Positions 1-11,526 are shown, counted from the stretch's first letter. The stretch is 64,000 bases of DNA from Hydractinia symbiolongicarpus (GCF_029227915.1 NC_079885.1:14581001-14645000); one strand, 5' to 3'. The notes: a model not told the origin generated them from the sequence alone. Translations and numbers: made by a program.

Positions 1-14
1 AATAATGGATAGCG

Positions 15-33
15 TTTGAAAAGAGCTTTCAAA
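15..33. other. Spacer hairpin, present in nearly every 5S unit
   Basis: TTTGAAA and TTTCAAA flank the 5-nt loop AGAGC, giving a 7-bp perfect stem about 115-130 bp upstream of the 5S start. Units reading CTTGAAA keep six of the seven pairs. Function unknown; conservation may only reflect homogenisation of the whole unit. Confidence 0.5.
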
Positions 34-116
34 TGCACATAAACACGACATATTTCGGATAATCCAGTCAAGAAATATGACCTTTAAAGTTTAAACCATT
101 TTCGATGTAATGTGCT

Positions 117-123
117 AATAAAT
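117..123 (+). promoter_or_regulatory. AT-rich TATA-like element at -30 to -24 of 5S genes
   Basis: AATAAAT lies 24-30 bp upstream of the first 5S start and recurs at this spacing across the array; B-type units read AATAATT. Some invertebrate 5S genes need an upstream TATA-like element near -30 besides the internal control region, so this is a plausible pol III start-site element. The role is inferred. A second AT-rich stretch, AGATATCT, lies about 10 bp nearer the gene and becomes AGATATAT upstream of 30861, 33137, 51941 and 52510. Confidence 0.45.
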
Positions 124-146
124 CGTAGATATCTGCGCGTTTGTTT

Positions 147-265
147 GTCTACGACCATACCACGATGAACACACCTGTTCTCGTCCGATCACGGAAGTTA
201 AGCATCGTCGGGGCGGGATAGTACTTGGATGGGGGACCGCCTGGGAACTCCCGGTGTCGTAGGCT
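147..265 (+). rRNA. 5S ribosomal RNA, type A
   Basis: This is the 119-nt pol III RNA of the large ribosomal subunit. It starts GTCTACGACC and ends TCGTAGGCT, and these ends pair as helix I. Helix II pairs CGATG (nt 17-21) with CATCG (nt 57-61). Box A begins AGTTAAGC at nt 50, the intermediate element is near nt 67-72, and box C (TTGGATGGGGGACCGCCTG) starts near nt 79; together these are the TFIIIA-binding internal promoter. The start was set by the conserved helix I 5' end, and a T5 stop follows at +7. This copy differs from the window consensus by C67G, in the intermediate element, a change that marks type A. Whether that lowers transcription cannot be judged here. Upstream it has a private GCGCG where other units have GCCCG. 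Confidence 0.96.
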
Positions 266-715
266 ATTGACTTTTTCACGTTACATTATTTATCATTACG
301 ACTGTGACGTATCTTTTTTACGCAATAGCCGCTGAGTTAATCAAGTAAGGGACGTGATTAGAAGTTTCTTTCCCCTAAAAAGGGCTACAATCTTGCTGCA
401 CAAAATGCGTCACGACGCAAATGAATGGATTAAGAGCGTCAGACAAAGAAAATGGCGATGTAGTTACTTTGCTAATTAACTTTGTCATATGAAAATTAAG
501 TCTGAAAGTACCCTAGATTGCCTTCGTTGGAACTTTTTACCAGAAATCTTAAAGCGCATGGTAGTCGTAAATAATGGATAGCGTTTGAAAAGAGCTTTCA
601 AATGCACATAAACACGACATATTTCGGATAATCCAGTCAAGAAATATGACCTTTAAAATTTAAACCATTTTCGATGTAATGTGCTAATAATTCGTAGATA
701 TCTGCCCGTTTGTTT
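266..715. other. Representative 5S intergenic spacer (450 bp)
   Basis: AT-rich spacer between the first two 5S genes, representative of all others. From left to right it holds the T5 stop, a second T6 run at about +50, a CCCC-TAAAA-GGG hairpin-like element, the hairpin TGCGTC-AC-GACGCA at 406-419, CTTCGTTGGAA at 522-532, the TTTGAAA hairpin and the AT-rich element before the next gene. No Sm-site plus splice-donor arrangement of a spliced-leader gene, no U1-U6 signature and no tRNA boxes were seen. The minus-strand open frame in some spacers is addressed under rejected items. Confidence 0.8.
272..276 (+). terminator. Pol III T-run terminator of 5S genes
   Basis: TTTTT starts 7 nt after the 5S 3' end, in the context ATTGACTTTTTCACG. 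A run of four or more T on the non-template strand stops pol III. Most units have T5; the type-F-related units 14368, 15505, 16641, 17209, 17777, 23467, 24604, 25172, 25741 and 26310 have T6 followed by ACG. Confidence 0.8.
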
Positions 716-834
716 GTCTACGACCATACCAGGATGAACACACCTGTTCTCGTACGATCACGGAAGTTAAGCATCGTCGGGCCGGGATAGTACTTGGATG
801 GGGGACCGCCTGGGAACTCCCGGTGTCGAAGGCT
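716..834 (+). rRNA. 5S ribosomal RNA, variant type B
   Basis: Full length, but with C17G, C40A and T114A. C17 pairs with G61 in helix II and A5 pairs with T114 in helix I, so two helices each lose a pair without a compensating change. The set recurs once per higher-order unit. It may be a 5S variant or a homogenised pseudogene; boxes A and C are intact, so transcription is possible. Confidence 0.9.
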
Positions 835-1284
835 ATTGACTTTTTCACGTTACATTATTTATCATTACGACTGTGACGTATCTTTTTGACGCAATAGCCG
901 CTGAGTAAATCAAGTAAGGGACTTGATTAGAAGTTTCTTTCCCTTCAAAACGGCTACGATCTGGCTGCAATAAATGCTCCACGTCGCAAATGAATGGATT
1001 ACGAGCGTCAGACAAAGAAAATGGCGATGTAGTTAATTTGCTAAATAACTTTGTCATATGAAAATTAAGTCTGAAAGTACCTTAGATTGCCTTCGTTGGA
1101 ACTTTTTACCGGAAATCTTAAAGCGCATGGTTGTCGTAAATAATCGATAGCGCTTGAAAAGAGCTTTCAAATGCACATAAACACGACATATTTCGGATAA
1201 TCCAGTCAAGAAATATAACCTTTAAAGTTTAAACCATTTTCGATGTAATGTGCTAATAAATCGTAGATATCTGCCCGTTTGTTT

Positions 1285-1403
1285 GTCTACGACCATACCA
1301 CGATGAACACACCTGTTCTCGTCCGATCACGGAAGTTAAGCATCGTCGGGCCGGGATAGTACTTGGATGGGGGACCGCCTGGGAACTCCCGGTGTCGTAG
1401 GCT
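1285..1403 (+). rRNA. 5S ribosomal RNA, type C (consensus)
   Basis: Matches the window consensus at all 119 positions; T5 stop follows. Likely functional. It marks the third monomer of the first 2845-bp unit. Confidence 0.97.
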
Positions 1404-1853
1404 ATTGACTTTTTCACGTTACATTATTTATCATTACGACTGTGACGTATCTTTTTTACGCAATAGCCGCTGAGTAAATCAAGTAAGGGACATGATTAGA
1501 AGTTTCTTTCCCCTAAAAAGGGCTACAATCTTGCTGCAATAAATGCGTCACGACGCAAATGAATGGATTAAGAGCGTCAGACAAAGAAAATGGCGATGTA
1601 GTTACTTTGCTAATTAACTTTGTCATATGAAAATTAAGTCTGAAAGTACCCTAGATTGCCTTCGTTGGAACTTTTTACCAGAAATCTTATAGCGCATGGT
1701 TGTCGTAAATAATGGATAGCGTTTGAAAAGAGCTTTCAAATGCACATAAACACGACATATTTCGGATAATCCAGTCAAGAAATATGACCTTTAAAGTTTA
1801 AACCATTTTTGATGTAATGTGCTAATAAATCGTAGATATCTGCCCGTTTGTTT

Positions 1854-1972
1854 GTCTACGACCATACCACGATGAACACACCTGTTCTCGTCCGATCACG
1901 GAAGTTAAGCATCGTCGAGCCGGGATAGTACTTGGATGGGGGACCGCCTGGGAACTCCCGGTGTCGTAGGCT
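1854..1972 (+). rRNA. 5S ribosomal RNA, type D
   Basis: Differs from consensus only by G65A, just after box A. Its spacer has GTTTACGC and GCCGCCGAG, which mark type D. Confidence 0.95.
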
Positions 1973-2422
1973 ATTGACTTTTTCACGTTACATTATTTAT
2001 CATTACGACTGTGACGTATCTTGTTTACGCAATAGCCGCCGAGTAAATCAAGTAAGAGACATGATTAGAAGCTGCTTTTCCTTAAAAAGGGCTACAATCT
2101 TGCTGCAATAAATGCACCACGTCGCAAATGAATGGATTAAGAGCGTCAGACAAAGAAAATGGCGATGTAGTTACTTTGCTAATTAACTTTGTCATATGAA
2201 AATTAAGTCTAAAAGTACCCTAGATTGCCTTCGTTGGAACTTTTTACCGGAAATCTTAAAGCGCATGGTTGTCGTAATTAATGGATAGCACTTGAAATGA
2301 GCTTTCAAATGCACATAAACACGACCTATTTCGGATGCGCCAGTCAAGAAATATGACCTTTAAAATTTAAACCATTTTCGATGTAATGTGCTAATAAATC
2401 GTAGATATCTACCCGTATGTTT

Positions 2423-2541
2423 GTCTACGACCATACCACGATGAACACACCTGTTCTCGTCCGATCACGGAAGTTAAGCATCGTCGGGCCGGGATAGTAC
2501 TTGGATGGGGGACCGCCTGGGAACTCCCGGTGTCGTAGGCT
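2423..2541 (+). rRNA. 5S ribosomal RNA, type E (consensus gene)
   Basis: Gene identical to consensus, but the 12 bp upstream read ACCCGTATGTTT instead of GCCCGTTTGTTT, and the unit upstream has CTATTTCGGATGC. The following spacer has CCTAATAAGGG, shared with the unit at 8113. Confidence 0.97.
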
Positions 2542-2991
2542 ATTGACTTTTTCACGTTACATTATTTATCATTACGACTGTGACGTATCTTTTTTACGCA
2601 ATAGCCGCTGAGTAAATCAAGTAAGGGACATGATTAGAAGTTTCTTTCCCCTAATAAGGGCTACAATCTTGCTGCAATAAATGCGTCACGACGCAAATGA
2701 ATGGATTAAGAGCGTCAGACAAAGAAAATGGCGATGTAGTTACTTTGCTAATTAACTTTGTCATATGAAAATTAAGTCTGAAAGTACCCTAGATTGCCTT
2801 CGTTGGAACTTTTTACCAGAAATCTTAAAGCGCATGGTTGTCGTAAATAATGGATAGCGTTTGAAAAGAGCTTTCAAATGCACATAAACACGACATATTT
2901 CGGATAATCCAGTCAAGAAATATGACCTTTAAAGTTTAAACCATTTTCGATGTAATGTGCTAATAAATCGTAGATATCTGCCCGTTTGTTT

Positions 2992-3110
2992 GTCTACGAC
3001 CATACCACGATGAACACACCTGTTCTCGTCCGATCACGGAAGTTAAGCATCGTCGGGGCGGGATAGTACTTGGATGGGGGACCGCCTGGGAACTCCCGGT
3101 GTCGTAGGCT
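2992..3110 (+). rRNA. 5S ribosomal RNA, type A
   Basis: C67G only; second higher-order copy. Confidence 0.95.
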
Positions 3111-3560
3111 ATTGACTTTTTCACGTTACATTATTTATCATTACGACTGTGACGTATCTTTTTTACGCAATAGCCGCTGAGTTAATCAAGTAAGGGACGT
3201 GATTAGAAGTTTCTTTCCCCTAAAAAGGGCTACAATCTTGCTGCACAAAATGCGTCACGACGCAAATGAATGGATTAAGAGCGTCAGACAAAGAAAATGG
3301 CGATGTAGTTACTTTGCTAATTAACTTTGTCATATGAAAATTAAGTCTGAAAGTACCCTAGATTGCCTTCGTTGGAACTTTTTACCAGAAATCTTAAAGC
3401 GCATGGTAGTCGTAAATAATGGATAGCGTTTGAAAAGAGCTTTCAAATGCACATAAACACGACATATTTCGGATAATCCAGTCAAGAAATATGACCTTTA
3501 AAATTTAAACCATTTTCGATGTAATGTGCTAATAATTCGTAGATATCTGCCCGTTTGTTT

Positions 3561-3679
3561 GTCTACGACCATACCAGGATGAACACACCTGTTCTCGTAC
3601 GATCACGGAAGTTAAGCATCGTCGGGCCGGGATAGTACTTGGATGGGGGACCGCCTGGGAACTCCCGGTGTCGAAGGCT
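3561..3679 (+). rRNA. 5S ribosomal RNA, variant type B
   Basis: C17G, C40A and T114A, identical to the copy at 716. Confidence 0.9.
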
Positions 3680-4129
3680 ATTGACTTTTTCACGTTACAT
3701 TATTTATCATTACGACTGTGACGTATCTTTTTGACGCAATAGCCGCTGAGTAAATCAAGTAAGGGACTTGATTAGAAGTTTCTTTCCCTTCAAAACGGCT
3801 ACGATCTGGCTGCAATAAATGCTCCACGTCGCAAATGAATGGATTACGAGCGTCAGACAAAGAAAATGGCGATGTAGTTAATTTGCTAAATAACTTTGTC
3901 ATATGAAAATTAAGTCTGAAAGTACCTTAGATTGCCTTCGTTGGAACTTTTTACCGGAAATCTTAAAGCGCATGGTTGTCGTAAATAATCGATAGCGCTT
4001 GAAAAGAGCTTTCAAATGCACATAAACACGACATATTTCGGATAATCCAGTCAAGAAATATAACCTTTAAAGTTTAAACCATTTTCGATGTAATGTGCTA
4101 ATAAATCGTAGATATCTGCCCGTTTGTTT

Positions 4130-4248
4130 GTCTACGACCATACCACGATGAACACACCTGTTCTCGTCCGATCACGGAAGTTAAGCATCGTCGGGCCGGG
4201 ATAGTACTTGGATGGGGGACCGCCTGGGAACTCCCGGTGTCGTAGGCT
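4130..4248 (+). rRNA. 5S ribosomal RNA, type C (consensus)
   Basis: Exact consensus; third monomer of the second higher-order copy. Confidence 0.97.
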
Positions 4249-4698
4249 ATTGACTTTTTCACGTTACATTATTTATCATTACGACTGTGACGTATCTTTT
4301 TTACGCAATAGCCGCTGAGTAAATCAAGTAAGGGACATGATTAGAAGTTTCTTTCCCCTAAAAAGGGCTACAATCTTGCTGCAATAAATGCGTCACGACG
4401 CAAATGAATGGATTAAGAGCGTCAGACAAAGAAAATGGCGATGTAGTTACTTTGCTAATTAACTTTGTCATATGAAAATTAAGTCTGAAAGTACCCTAGA
4501 TTGCCTTCGTTGGAACTTTTTACCAGAAATCTTATAGCGCATGGTTGTCGTAAATAATGGATAGCGTTTGAAAAGAGCTTTCAAATGCACATAAACACGA
4601 CATATTTCGGATAATCCAGTCAAGAAATATGACCTTTAAAGTTTAAACCATTTTTGATGTAATGTGCTAATAAATCGTAGATATCTGCCCGTTTGTTT

Positions 4699-4817
4699 GT
4701 CTACGACCATACCACGATGAACACACCTGTTCTCGTCCGATCACGGAAGTTAAGCATCGTCGAGCCGGGATAGTACTTGGATGGGGGACCGCCTGGGAAC
4801 TCCCGGTGTCGTAGGCT
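4699..4817 (+). rRNA. 5S ribosomal RNA, type D
   Basis: G65A only. Confidence 0.95.
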
Positions 4818-5267
4818 ATTGACTTTTTCACGTTACATTATTTATCATTACGACTGTGACGTATCTTGTTTACGCAATAGCCGCCGAGTAAATCAAGTAA
4901 GAGACATGATTAGAAGCTGCTTTTCCTTAAAAAGGGCTACAATCTTGCTGCAATAAATGCACCACGTCGCAAATGAATGGATTAAGAGCGTCAGACAAAG
5001 AAAATGGCGATGTAGTTACTTTGCTAATTAACTTTGTCATATGAAAATTAAGTCTAAAAGTACCCTAGATTGCCTTCGTTGGAACTTTTTACCGGAAATC
5101 TTAAAGCGCATGGTTGTCGTAATTAATGGATAGCACTTGAAATGAGCTTTCAAATGCACATAAACACGACCTATTTCGGATGCGCCAGTCAAGAAATATG
5201 ACCTTTAAAATTTAAACCATTTTCGATGTAATGTGCTAATAAATCGTAGATATCTACCCGTATGTTT

Positions 5268-5386
5268 GTCTACGACCATACCACGATGAACACACCTGTT
5301 CTCGTCCGATCACGGAAGTTAAGCATCGTCGGGCCGGGATAGTACTTGGATGGGGGACCGCCTGGGAACTCCCGGTGTCGTAGGCT
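5268..5386 (+). rRNA. 5S ribosomal RNA, type E (consensus gene)
   Basis: Exact consensus with E-type upstream sequence. The spacer after it has GAGTTAATC and CACAAAATGCG, unlike the E spacers of higher-order copies 1 and 3, so this monomer is partly hybrid. Confidence 0.97.
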
Positions 5387-5836
5387 ATTGACTTTTTCAC
5401 GTTACATTATTTATCATTACGACTGTGACGTATCTTTTTTACGCAATAGCCGCTGAGTTAATCAAGTAAGGGACATGATTAGAAGTTTCTTTCCCCTAAA
5501 AAGGGCTACAATCTTGCTGCACAAAATGCGTCACGACGCAAATGAATGGATTAAGAGCGTCAGACAAAGAAAATGGCGATGTAGTTACTTTGCTAATTAA
5601 CTTTGTCATATGAAAATTAAGTCTGAAAGTACCCTAGATTGCCTTCGTTGGAACTTTTTACCAGAAATCTTAAAGCGCATGGTTGTCGTAAATAATGGAT
5701 AGCGTTTGAAAAGAGCTTTCAAATGCACATAAACACGACATATTTCGGATAATCCAGTCAAGAAATATGACCTTTAAAGTTTAAACCATTTTCGATGTAA
5801 TGTGCTAATAAATCGTAGATATCTGCCCGTTTGTTT

Positions 5837-5955
5837 GTCTACGACCATACCACGATGAACACACCTGTTCTCGTCCGATCACGGAAGTTAAGCATCGTCG
5901 GGGCGGGATAGTACTTGGATGGGGGACCGCCTGGGAACTCCCGGTGTCGTAGGCT
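5837..5955 (+). rRNA. 5S ribosomal RNA, type A
   Basis: C67G only; third higher-order copy. Confidence 0.95.
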
Positions 5956-6405
5956 ATTGACTTTTTCACGTTACATTATTTATCATTACGACTGTGACGT
6001 ATCTTTTTTACGCAATAGCCGCTGAGTTAATCAAGTAAGGGACGTGATTAGAAGTTTCTTTCCCCTAAAAAGGGCTACAATCTTGCTGCACAAAATGCGT
6101 CACGACGCAAATGAATGGATTAAGAGCGTCAGACAAAGAAAATGGCGATGTAGTTACTTTGCTAATTAACTTTGTCATATGAAAATTAAGTCTGAAAGTA
6201 CCCTAGATTGCCTTCGTTGGAACTTTTTACCAGAAATCTTAAAGCGCATGGTAGTCGTAAATAATGGATAGCGTTTGAAAAGAGCTTTCAAATGCACATA
6301 AACACGACATATTTCGGATAATCCAGTCAAGAAATATGACCTTTAAAATTTAAACCATTTTCGATGTAATGTGCTAATAATTCGTAGATATCTGCCCGTT
6401 TGTTT

Positions 6406-6524
6406 GTCTACGACCATACCAGGATGAACACACCTGTTCTCGTACGATCACGGAAGTTAAGCATCGTCGGGCCGGGATAGTACTTGGATGGGGGACCGCC
6501 TGGGAACTCCCGGTGTCGAAGGCT
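6406..6524 (+). rRNA. 5S ribosomal RNA, variant type B
   Basis: C17G, C40A and T114A. Confidence 0.9.
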
Positions 6525-6974
6525 ATTGACTTTTTCACGTTACATTATTTATCATTACGACTGTGACGTATCTTTTTGACGCAATAGCCGCTGAGTAAAT
6601 CAAGTAAGGGACTTGATTAGAAGTTTCTTTCCCTTCAAAACGGCTACGATCTGGCTGCAATAAATGCTCCACGTCGCAAATGAATGGATTACGAGCGTCA
6701 GACAAAGAAAATGGCGATGTAGTTAATTTGCTAAATAACTTTGTCATATGAAAATTAAGTCTGAAAGTACCTTAGATTGCCTTCGTTGGAACTTTTTACC
6801 GGAAATCTTAAAGCGCATGGTTGTCGTAAATAATCGATAGCGCTTGAAAAGAGCTTTCAAATGCACATAAACACGACATATTTCGGATAATCCAGTCAAG
6901 AAATATAACCTTTAAAGTTTAAACCATTTTCGATGTAATGTGCTAATAAATCGTAGATATCTGCCCGTTTGTTT

Positions 6975-7093
6975 GTCTACGACCATACCACGATGAACAC
7001 ACCTGTTCTCGTCCGATCACGGAAGTTAAGCATCGTCGGGCCGGGATAGTACTTGGATGGGGGACCGCCTGGGAACTCCCGGTGTCGTAGGCT
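6975..7093 (+). rRNA. 5S ribosomal RNA, type C (consensus)
   Basis: Exact consensus. Confidence 0.97.
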
Positions 7094-7543
7094 ATTGACT
7101 TTTTCACGTTACATTATTTATCATTACGACTGTGACGTATCTTTTTTACGCAATAGCCGCTGAGTAAATCAAGTAAGGGACATGATTAGAAGTTTCTTTC
7201 CCCTAAAAAGGGCTACAATCTTGCTGCAATAAATGCGTCACGACGCAAATGAATGGATTAAGAGCGTCAGACAAAGAAAATGGCGATGTAGTTACTTTGC
7301 TAATTAACTTTGTCATATGAAAATTAAGTCTGAAAGTACCCTAGATTGCCTTCGTTGGAACTTTTTACCAGAAATCTTATAGCGCATGGTTGTCGTAAAT
7401 AATGGATAGCGTTTGAAAAGAGCTTTCAAATGCACATAAACACGACATATTTCGGATAATCCAGTCAAGAAATATGACCTTTAAAGTTTAAACCATTTTT
7501 GATGTAATGTGCTAATAAATCGTAGATATCTGCCCGTTTGTTT

Positions 7544-7662
7544 GTCTACGACCATACCACGATGAACACACCTGTTCTCGTCCGATCACGGAAGTTAAGC
7601 ATCGTCGAGCCGGGATAGTACTTGGATGGGGGACCGCCTGGGAACTCCCGGTGTCGTAGGCT
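7544..7662 (+). rRNA. 5S ribosomal RNA, type D
   Basis: G65A only. Confidence 0.95.
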
Positions 7663-8112
7663 ATTGACTTTTTCACGTTACATTATTTATCATTACGACT
7701 GTGACGTATCTTGTTTACGCAATAGCCGCCGAGTAAATCAAGTAAGAGACATGATTAGAAGCTGCTTTTCCTTAAAAAGGGCTACAATCTTGCTGCAATA
7801 AATGCACCACGTCGCAAATGAATGGATTAAGAGCGTCAGACAAAGAAAATGGCGATGTAGTTACTTTGCTAATTAACTTTGTCATATGAAAATTAAGTCT
7901 AAAAGTACCCTAGATTGCCTTCGTTGGAACTTTTTACCGGAAATCTTAAAGCGCATGGTTGTCGTAATTAATGGATAGCACTTGAAATGAGCTTTCAAAT
8001 GCACATAAACACGACCTATTTCGGATGCGCCAGTCAAGAAATATGACCTTTAAAATTTAAACCATTTTCGATGTAATGTGCTAATAAATCGTAGATATCT
8101 ACCCGTATGTTT

Positions 8113-8231
8113 GTCTACGACCATACCACGATGAACACACCTGTTCTCGTCCGATCACGGAAGTTAAGCATCGTCGGGCCGGGATAGTACTTGGATGGGG
8201 GACCGCCTGGGAACTCCCGGTGTCGTAGGCT
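8113..8231 (+). rRNA. 5S ribosomal RNA, type E (consensus gene)
   Basis: Exact consensus with E-type upstream. Its spacer shares CCTAATAAGGG with the unit at 2423 and has a private G at 8396. Confidence 0.97.
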
Positions 8232-8681
8232 ATTGACTTTTTCACGTTACATTATTTATCATTACGACTGTGACGTATCTTTTTTACGCAATAGCCGCTG
8301 AGTAAATCAAGTAAGGGACATGATTAGAAGTTTCTTTCCCCTAATAAGGGCTACAATCTTGCTGCAATAAATGCGTCACGACGCAAATGAATGGAGTAAG
8401 AGCGTCAGACAAAGAAAATGGCGATGTAGTTACTTTGCTAATTAACTTTGTCATATGAAAATTAAGTCTGAAAGTACCCTAGATTGCCTTCGTTGGAACT
8501 TTTTACCAGAAATCTTAAAGCGCATGGTTGTCGTAAATAATGGATAGCGTTTGAAAAGAGCTTTCAAATGCACATAAACACGACATATTTCGGATAATCC
8601 AGTCAAGAAATATGACCTTTAAAGTTTAAACCATTTTCGATGTAATGTGCTAATAAATCGTAGATATCTGCCCGTTTGTTT

Positions 8682-8800
8682 GTCTACGACCATACCACGA
8701 TGAACACACCTGTTCTCGTCCGATCACGGAAGTTAAGCATCGTCGGGGCGGGATAGTACTTGGATGGGGGACCGCCTGGGAACTCCCGGTGTCGTAGGCT
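8682..8800 (+). rRNA. 5S ribosomal RNA, type A
   Basis: C67G only; last type A gene in the window. Confidence 0.95.
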
Positions 8801-9250
8801 ATTGACTTTTTCACGTTACATTATTTATCATTACGACTGTGACGTATCTTTTTTACGCAATAGCCGCTGAGTTAATCAAGTAAGGGACGTGATTAGAAGT
8901 TTCTTTCCCCTAAAAAGGGCTACAATCTTGCTGCACAAAATGCGTCACGACGCAAATGAATGGATTAAGAGCGTCAGACAAAGAAAATGGCGATGTAGTT
9001 ACTTTGCTAATTAACTTTGTCATATGAAAATTAAGTCTGAAAGTACCCTAGATTGCCTTCGTTGGAACTTTTTACCAGAAATCTTAAAGCGCATGGTAGT
9101 CGTAAATAATGGATAGCGTTTGAAAAGAGCTTTCAAATGCACATAAACACGACATATTTCGGATAATCCAGTCAAGAAATATGACCTTTAAAATTTAAAC
9201 CATTTTCGATGTAATGTGCTAATAATTCGTAGATATCTGCCCGTTTGTTT

Positions 9251-9369
9251 GTCTACGACCATACCAGGATGAACACACCTGTTCTCGTACGATCACGGAA
9301 GTTAAGCATCGTCGGGCCGGGATAGTACTTGGATGGGGGACCGCCTGGGAACTCCCGGTGTCGAAGGCT
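9251..9369 (+). rRNA. 5S ribosomal RNA, variant type B
   Basis: C17G, C40A and T114A. Confidence 0.9.
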
Positions 9370-9819
9370 ATTGACTTTTTCACGTTACATTATTTATCAT
9401 TACGACTGTGACGTATCTTTTTGACGCAATAGCCGCTGAGTAAATCAAGTAAGGGACTTGATTAGAAGTTTCTTTCCCTTCAAAACGGCTACGATCTGGC
9501 TGCAATAAATGCTCCACGTCGCAAATGAATGGATTACGAGCGTCAGACAAAGAAAATGGCGATGTAGTTAATTTGCTAAATAACTTTGTCATATGAAAAT
9601 TAAGTCTGAAAGTACCTTAGATTGCCTTCGTTGGAACTTTTTACCGGAAATCTTAAAGCGCATGGTTGTCGTAAATAATCGATAGCGCTTGAAAAGAGCT
9701 TTCAAATGCACATAAACACGACATATTTCGGATAATCCAGTCAAGAAATATAACCTTTAAAGTTTAAACCATTTTCGATGTAATGTGCTAATAAATCGTA
9801 GATATCTGCCCGTTTGTTT

Positions 9820-9938
9820 GTCTACGACCATACCACGATGAACACACCTGTTCTCGTCCGATCACGGAAGTTAAGCATCGTCGGGCCGGGATAGTACTTG
9901 GATGGGGGACCGCCTGGGAACTCCCGGTGTCGTAGGCT
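9820..9938 (+). rRNA. 5S ribosomal RNA, type C (consensus)
   Basis: Exact consensus. Confidence 0.97.
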
Positions 9939-10388
9939 ATTGACTTTTTCACGTTACATTATTTATCATTACGACTGTGACGTATCTTTTTTACGCAATA
10001 GCCGCTGAGTAAATCAAGTAAGGGACATGATTAGAAGTTTCTTTCCCCTAAAAAGGGCTACAATCTTGCTGCAATAAATGCGTCACGACGCAAATGAATG
10101 GATTAAGAGCGTCAGACAAAGAAAATGGCGATGTAGTTACTTTGCTAATTAACTTTGTCATATGAAAATTAAGTCTGAAAGTACCCTAGATTGCCTTCGT
10201 TGGAACTTTTTACCAGAAATCTTATAGCGCATGGTTGTCGTAAATAATGGATAGCGTTTGAAAAGAGCTTTCAAATGCACATAAACACGACATATTTCGG
10301 ATAATCCAGTCAAGAAATATGACCTTTAAAGTTTAAACCATTTTTGATGTAATGTGCTAATAAATCGTAGATATCTGCCCGTTTGTTT

Positions 10389-10507
10389 GTCTACGACCAT
10401 ACCACGATGAACACACCTGTTCTCGTCCGATCACGGAAGTTAAGCATCGTCGAGCCGGGATAGTACTTGGATGGGGGACCGCCTGGGAACTCCCGGTGTC
10501 GTAGGCT
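10389..10507 (+). rRNA. 5S ribosomal RNA, type D
   Basis: G65A only. Confidence 0.95.
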
Positions 10508-10957
10508 ATTGACTTTTTCACGTTACATTATTTATCATTACGACTGTGACGTATCTTGTTTACGCAATAGCCGCCGAGTAAATCAAGTAAGAGACATGAT
10601 TAGAAGCTGCTTTTCCTTAAAAAGGGCTACAATCTTGCTGCAATAAATGCACCACGTCGCAAATGAATGGATTAAGAGCGTCAGACAAAGAAAATGGCGA
10701 TGTAGTTACTTTGCTAATTAACTTTGTCATATGAAAATTAAGTCTAAAAGTACCCTAGATTGCCTTCGTTGGAACTTTTTACCGGAAATCTTAAAGCGCA
10801 TGGTTGTCGTAATTAATGGATAGCACTTGAAATGAGCTTTCAAATGCACATAAACACGACCTATTTCGGATGCGCCAGTCAAGAAATATGACCTTTAAAA
10901 TTTAAACCATTTTCGATGTAATGTGCTAATAAATCGTAGATATCTACCCGTATGTTT

Positions 10958-11076
10958 GTCTACGACCATACCACGATGAACACACCTGTTCTCGTCCGAT
11001 CACGGAAGTTAAGCATCGTCGGGCCGGGATAGTACTTGGATGGGGGACCGCCTGGGAACTCCCGGTGTCGTAGGCT
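10958..11076 (+). rRNA. 5S ribosomal RNA, type E gene with E/A hybrid spacer
   Basis: Exact consensus gene and E upstream, but the spacer ends like type A (CACAAAATGCG, GGTAGTCG) and leads directly into a B monomer. This is what a crossover between E and A, dropping one 569-bp monomer, would leave. Confidence 0.97.
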
Positions 11077-11526
11077 ATTGACTTTTTCACGTTACATTAT
11101 TTATCATTACGACTGTGACGTATCTTTTTTACGCAATAGCCGCTGAGTTAATCAAGTAAGGGACATGATTAGAAGTTTCTTTCCCCTAAAAAGGGCTACA
11201 ATCTTGCTGCACAAAATGCGTCACGACGCAAATGAATGGATTAAGAGCGTCAGACAAAGAAAATGGCGATGTAGTTACTTTGCTAATTAACTTTGTCATA
11301 TGAAAATTAAGTCTGAAAGTACCCTAGATTGCCTTCGTTGGAACTTTTTACCAGAAATCTTAAAGCGCATGGTAGTCGTAAATAATGGATAGCGTTTGAA
11401 AAGAGCTTTCAAATGCACATAAACAAGACATATTTCGGATAATCCAGTCAAGAAATATGACCTTTAAAATTTAAACCATTTTCGATGTAATGTGCTAATA
11501 ATTCGTAGATATCTGCCCGTTTGTTT

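Larger units (their letters stand above)
1..11380 (+). repeat. Higher-order 5S repeat: 2845-bp unit (A-B-C-D-E) x 4
   Basis: Five 569-bp monomers form a 2845-bp unit with copies at 1-2845, 2846-5690, 5691-8535 and 8536-11380. Order is A (C67G in the gene), B (C17G, C40A, T114A), C (consensus gene), D (G65A) and E (consensus gene with a distinct upstream ACCCGTATGTTT). Copies differ at few sites, such as G/C at 137 against 2982 and G at 8396 where copy 1 has T at 2706. The exception is the spacer after E: copies 1 and 3 share one form, while copies 2 and 4 have GAGTTAATC and CACAAAATGCG like the A spacer. The next monomer after copy 4 is B, so A is missing there. Confidence 0.93.

Noticed and set aside
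266-715. Possible spliced-leader or snRNA gene linked to 5S in the spacer
   Set aside because: Such linkage occurs in some animals, so I looked for a splice donor followed by an Sm site, and for U-RNA signatures, on both strands. CAAGTAAGG resembles a donor but has no matching Sm site or leader-like start.
845-1057. Recurrent 70-residue minus-strand open frame in B-type 5S spacers (also at 3690, 6535, 9380, 11656, 19613, 21320, 27576 and others)
   Set aside because: Its recurrence follows the DNA repeat, and it is broken by stops in most other unit types. No recognisable domain, and it sits in the 5S spacer antisense to the genes. Chance open frame copied by tandem duplication.
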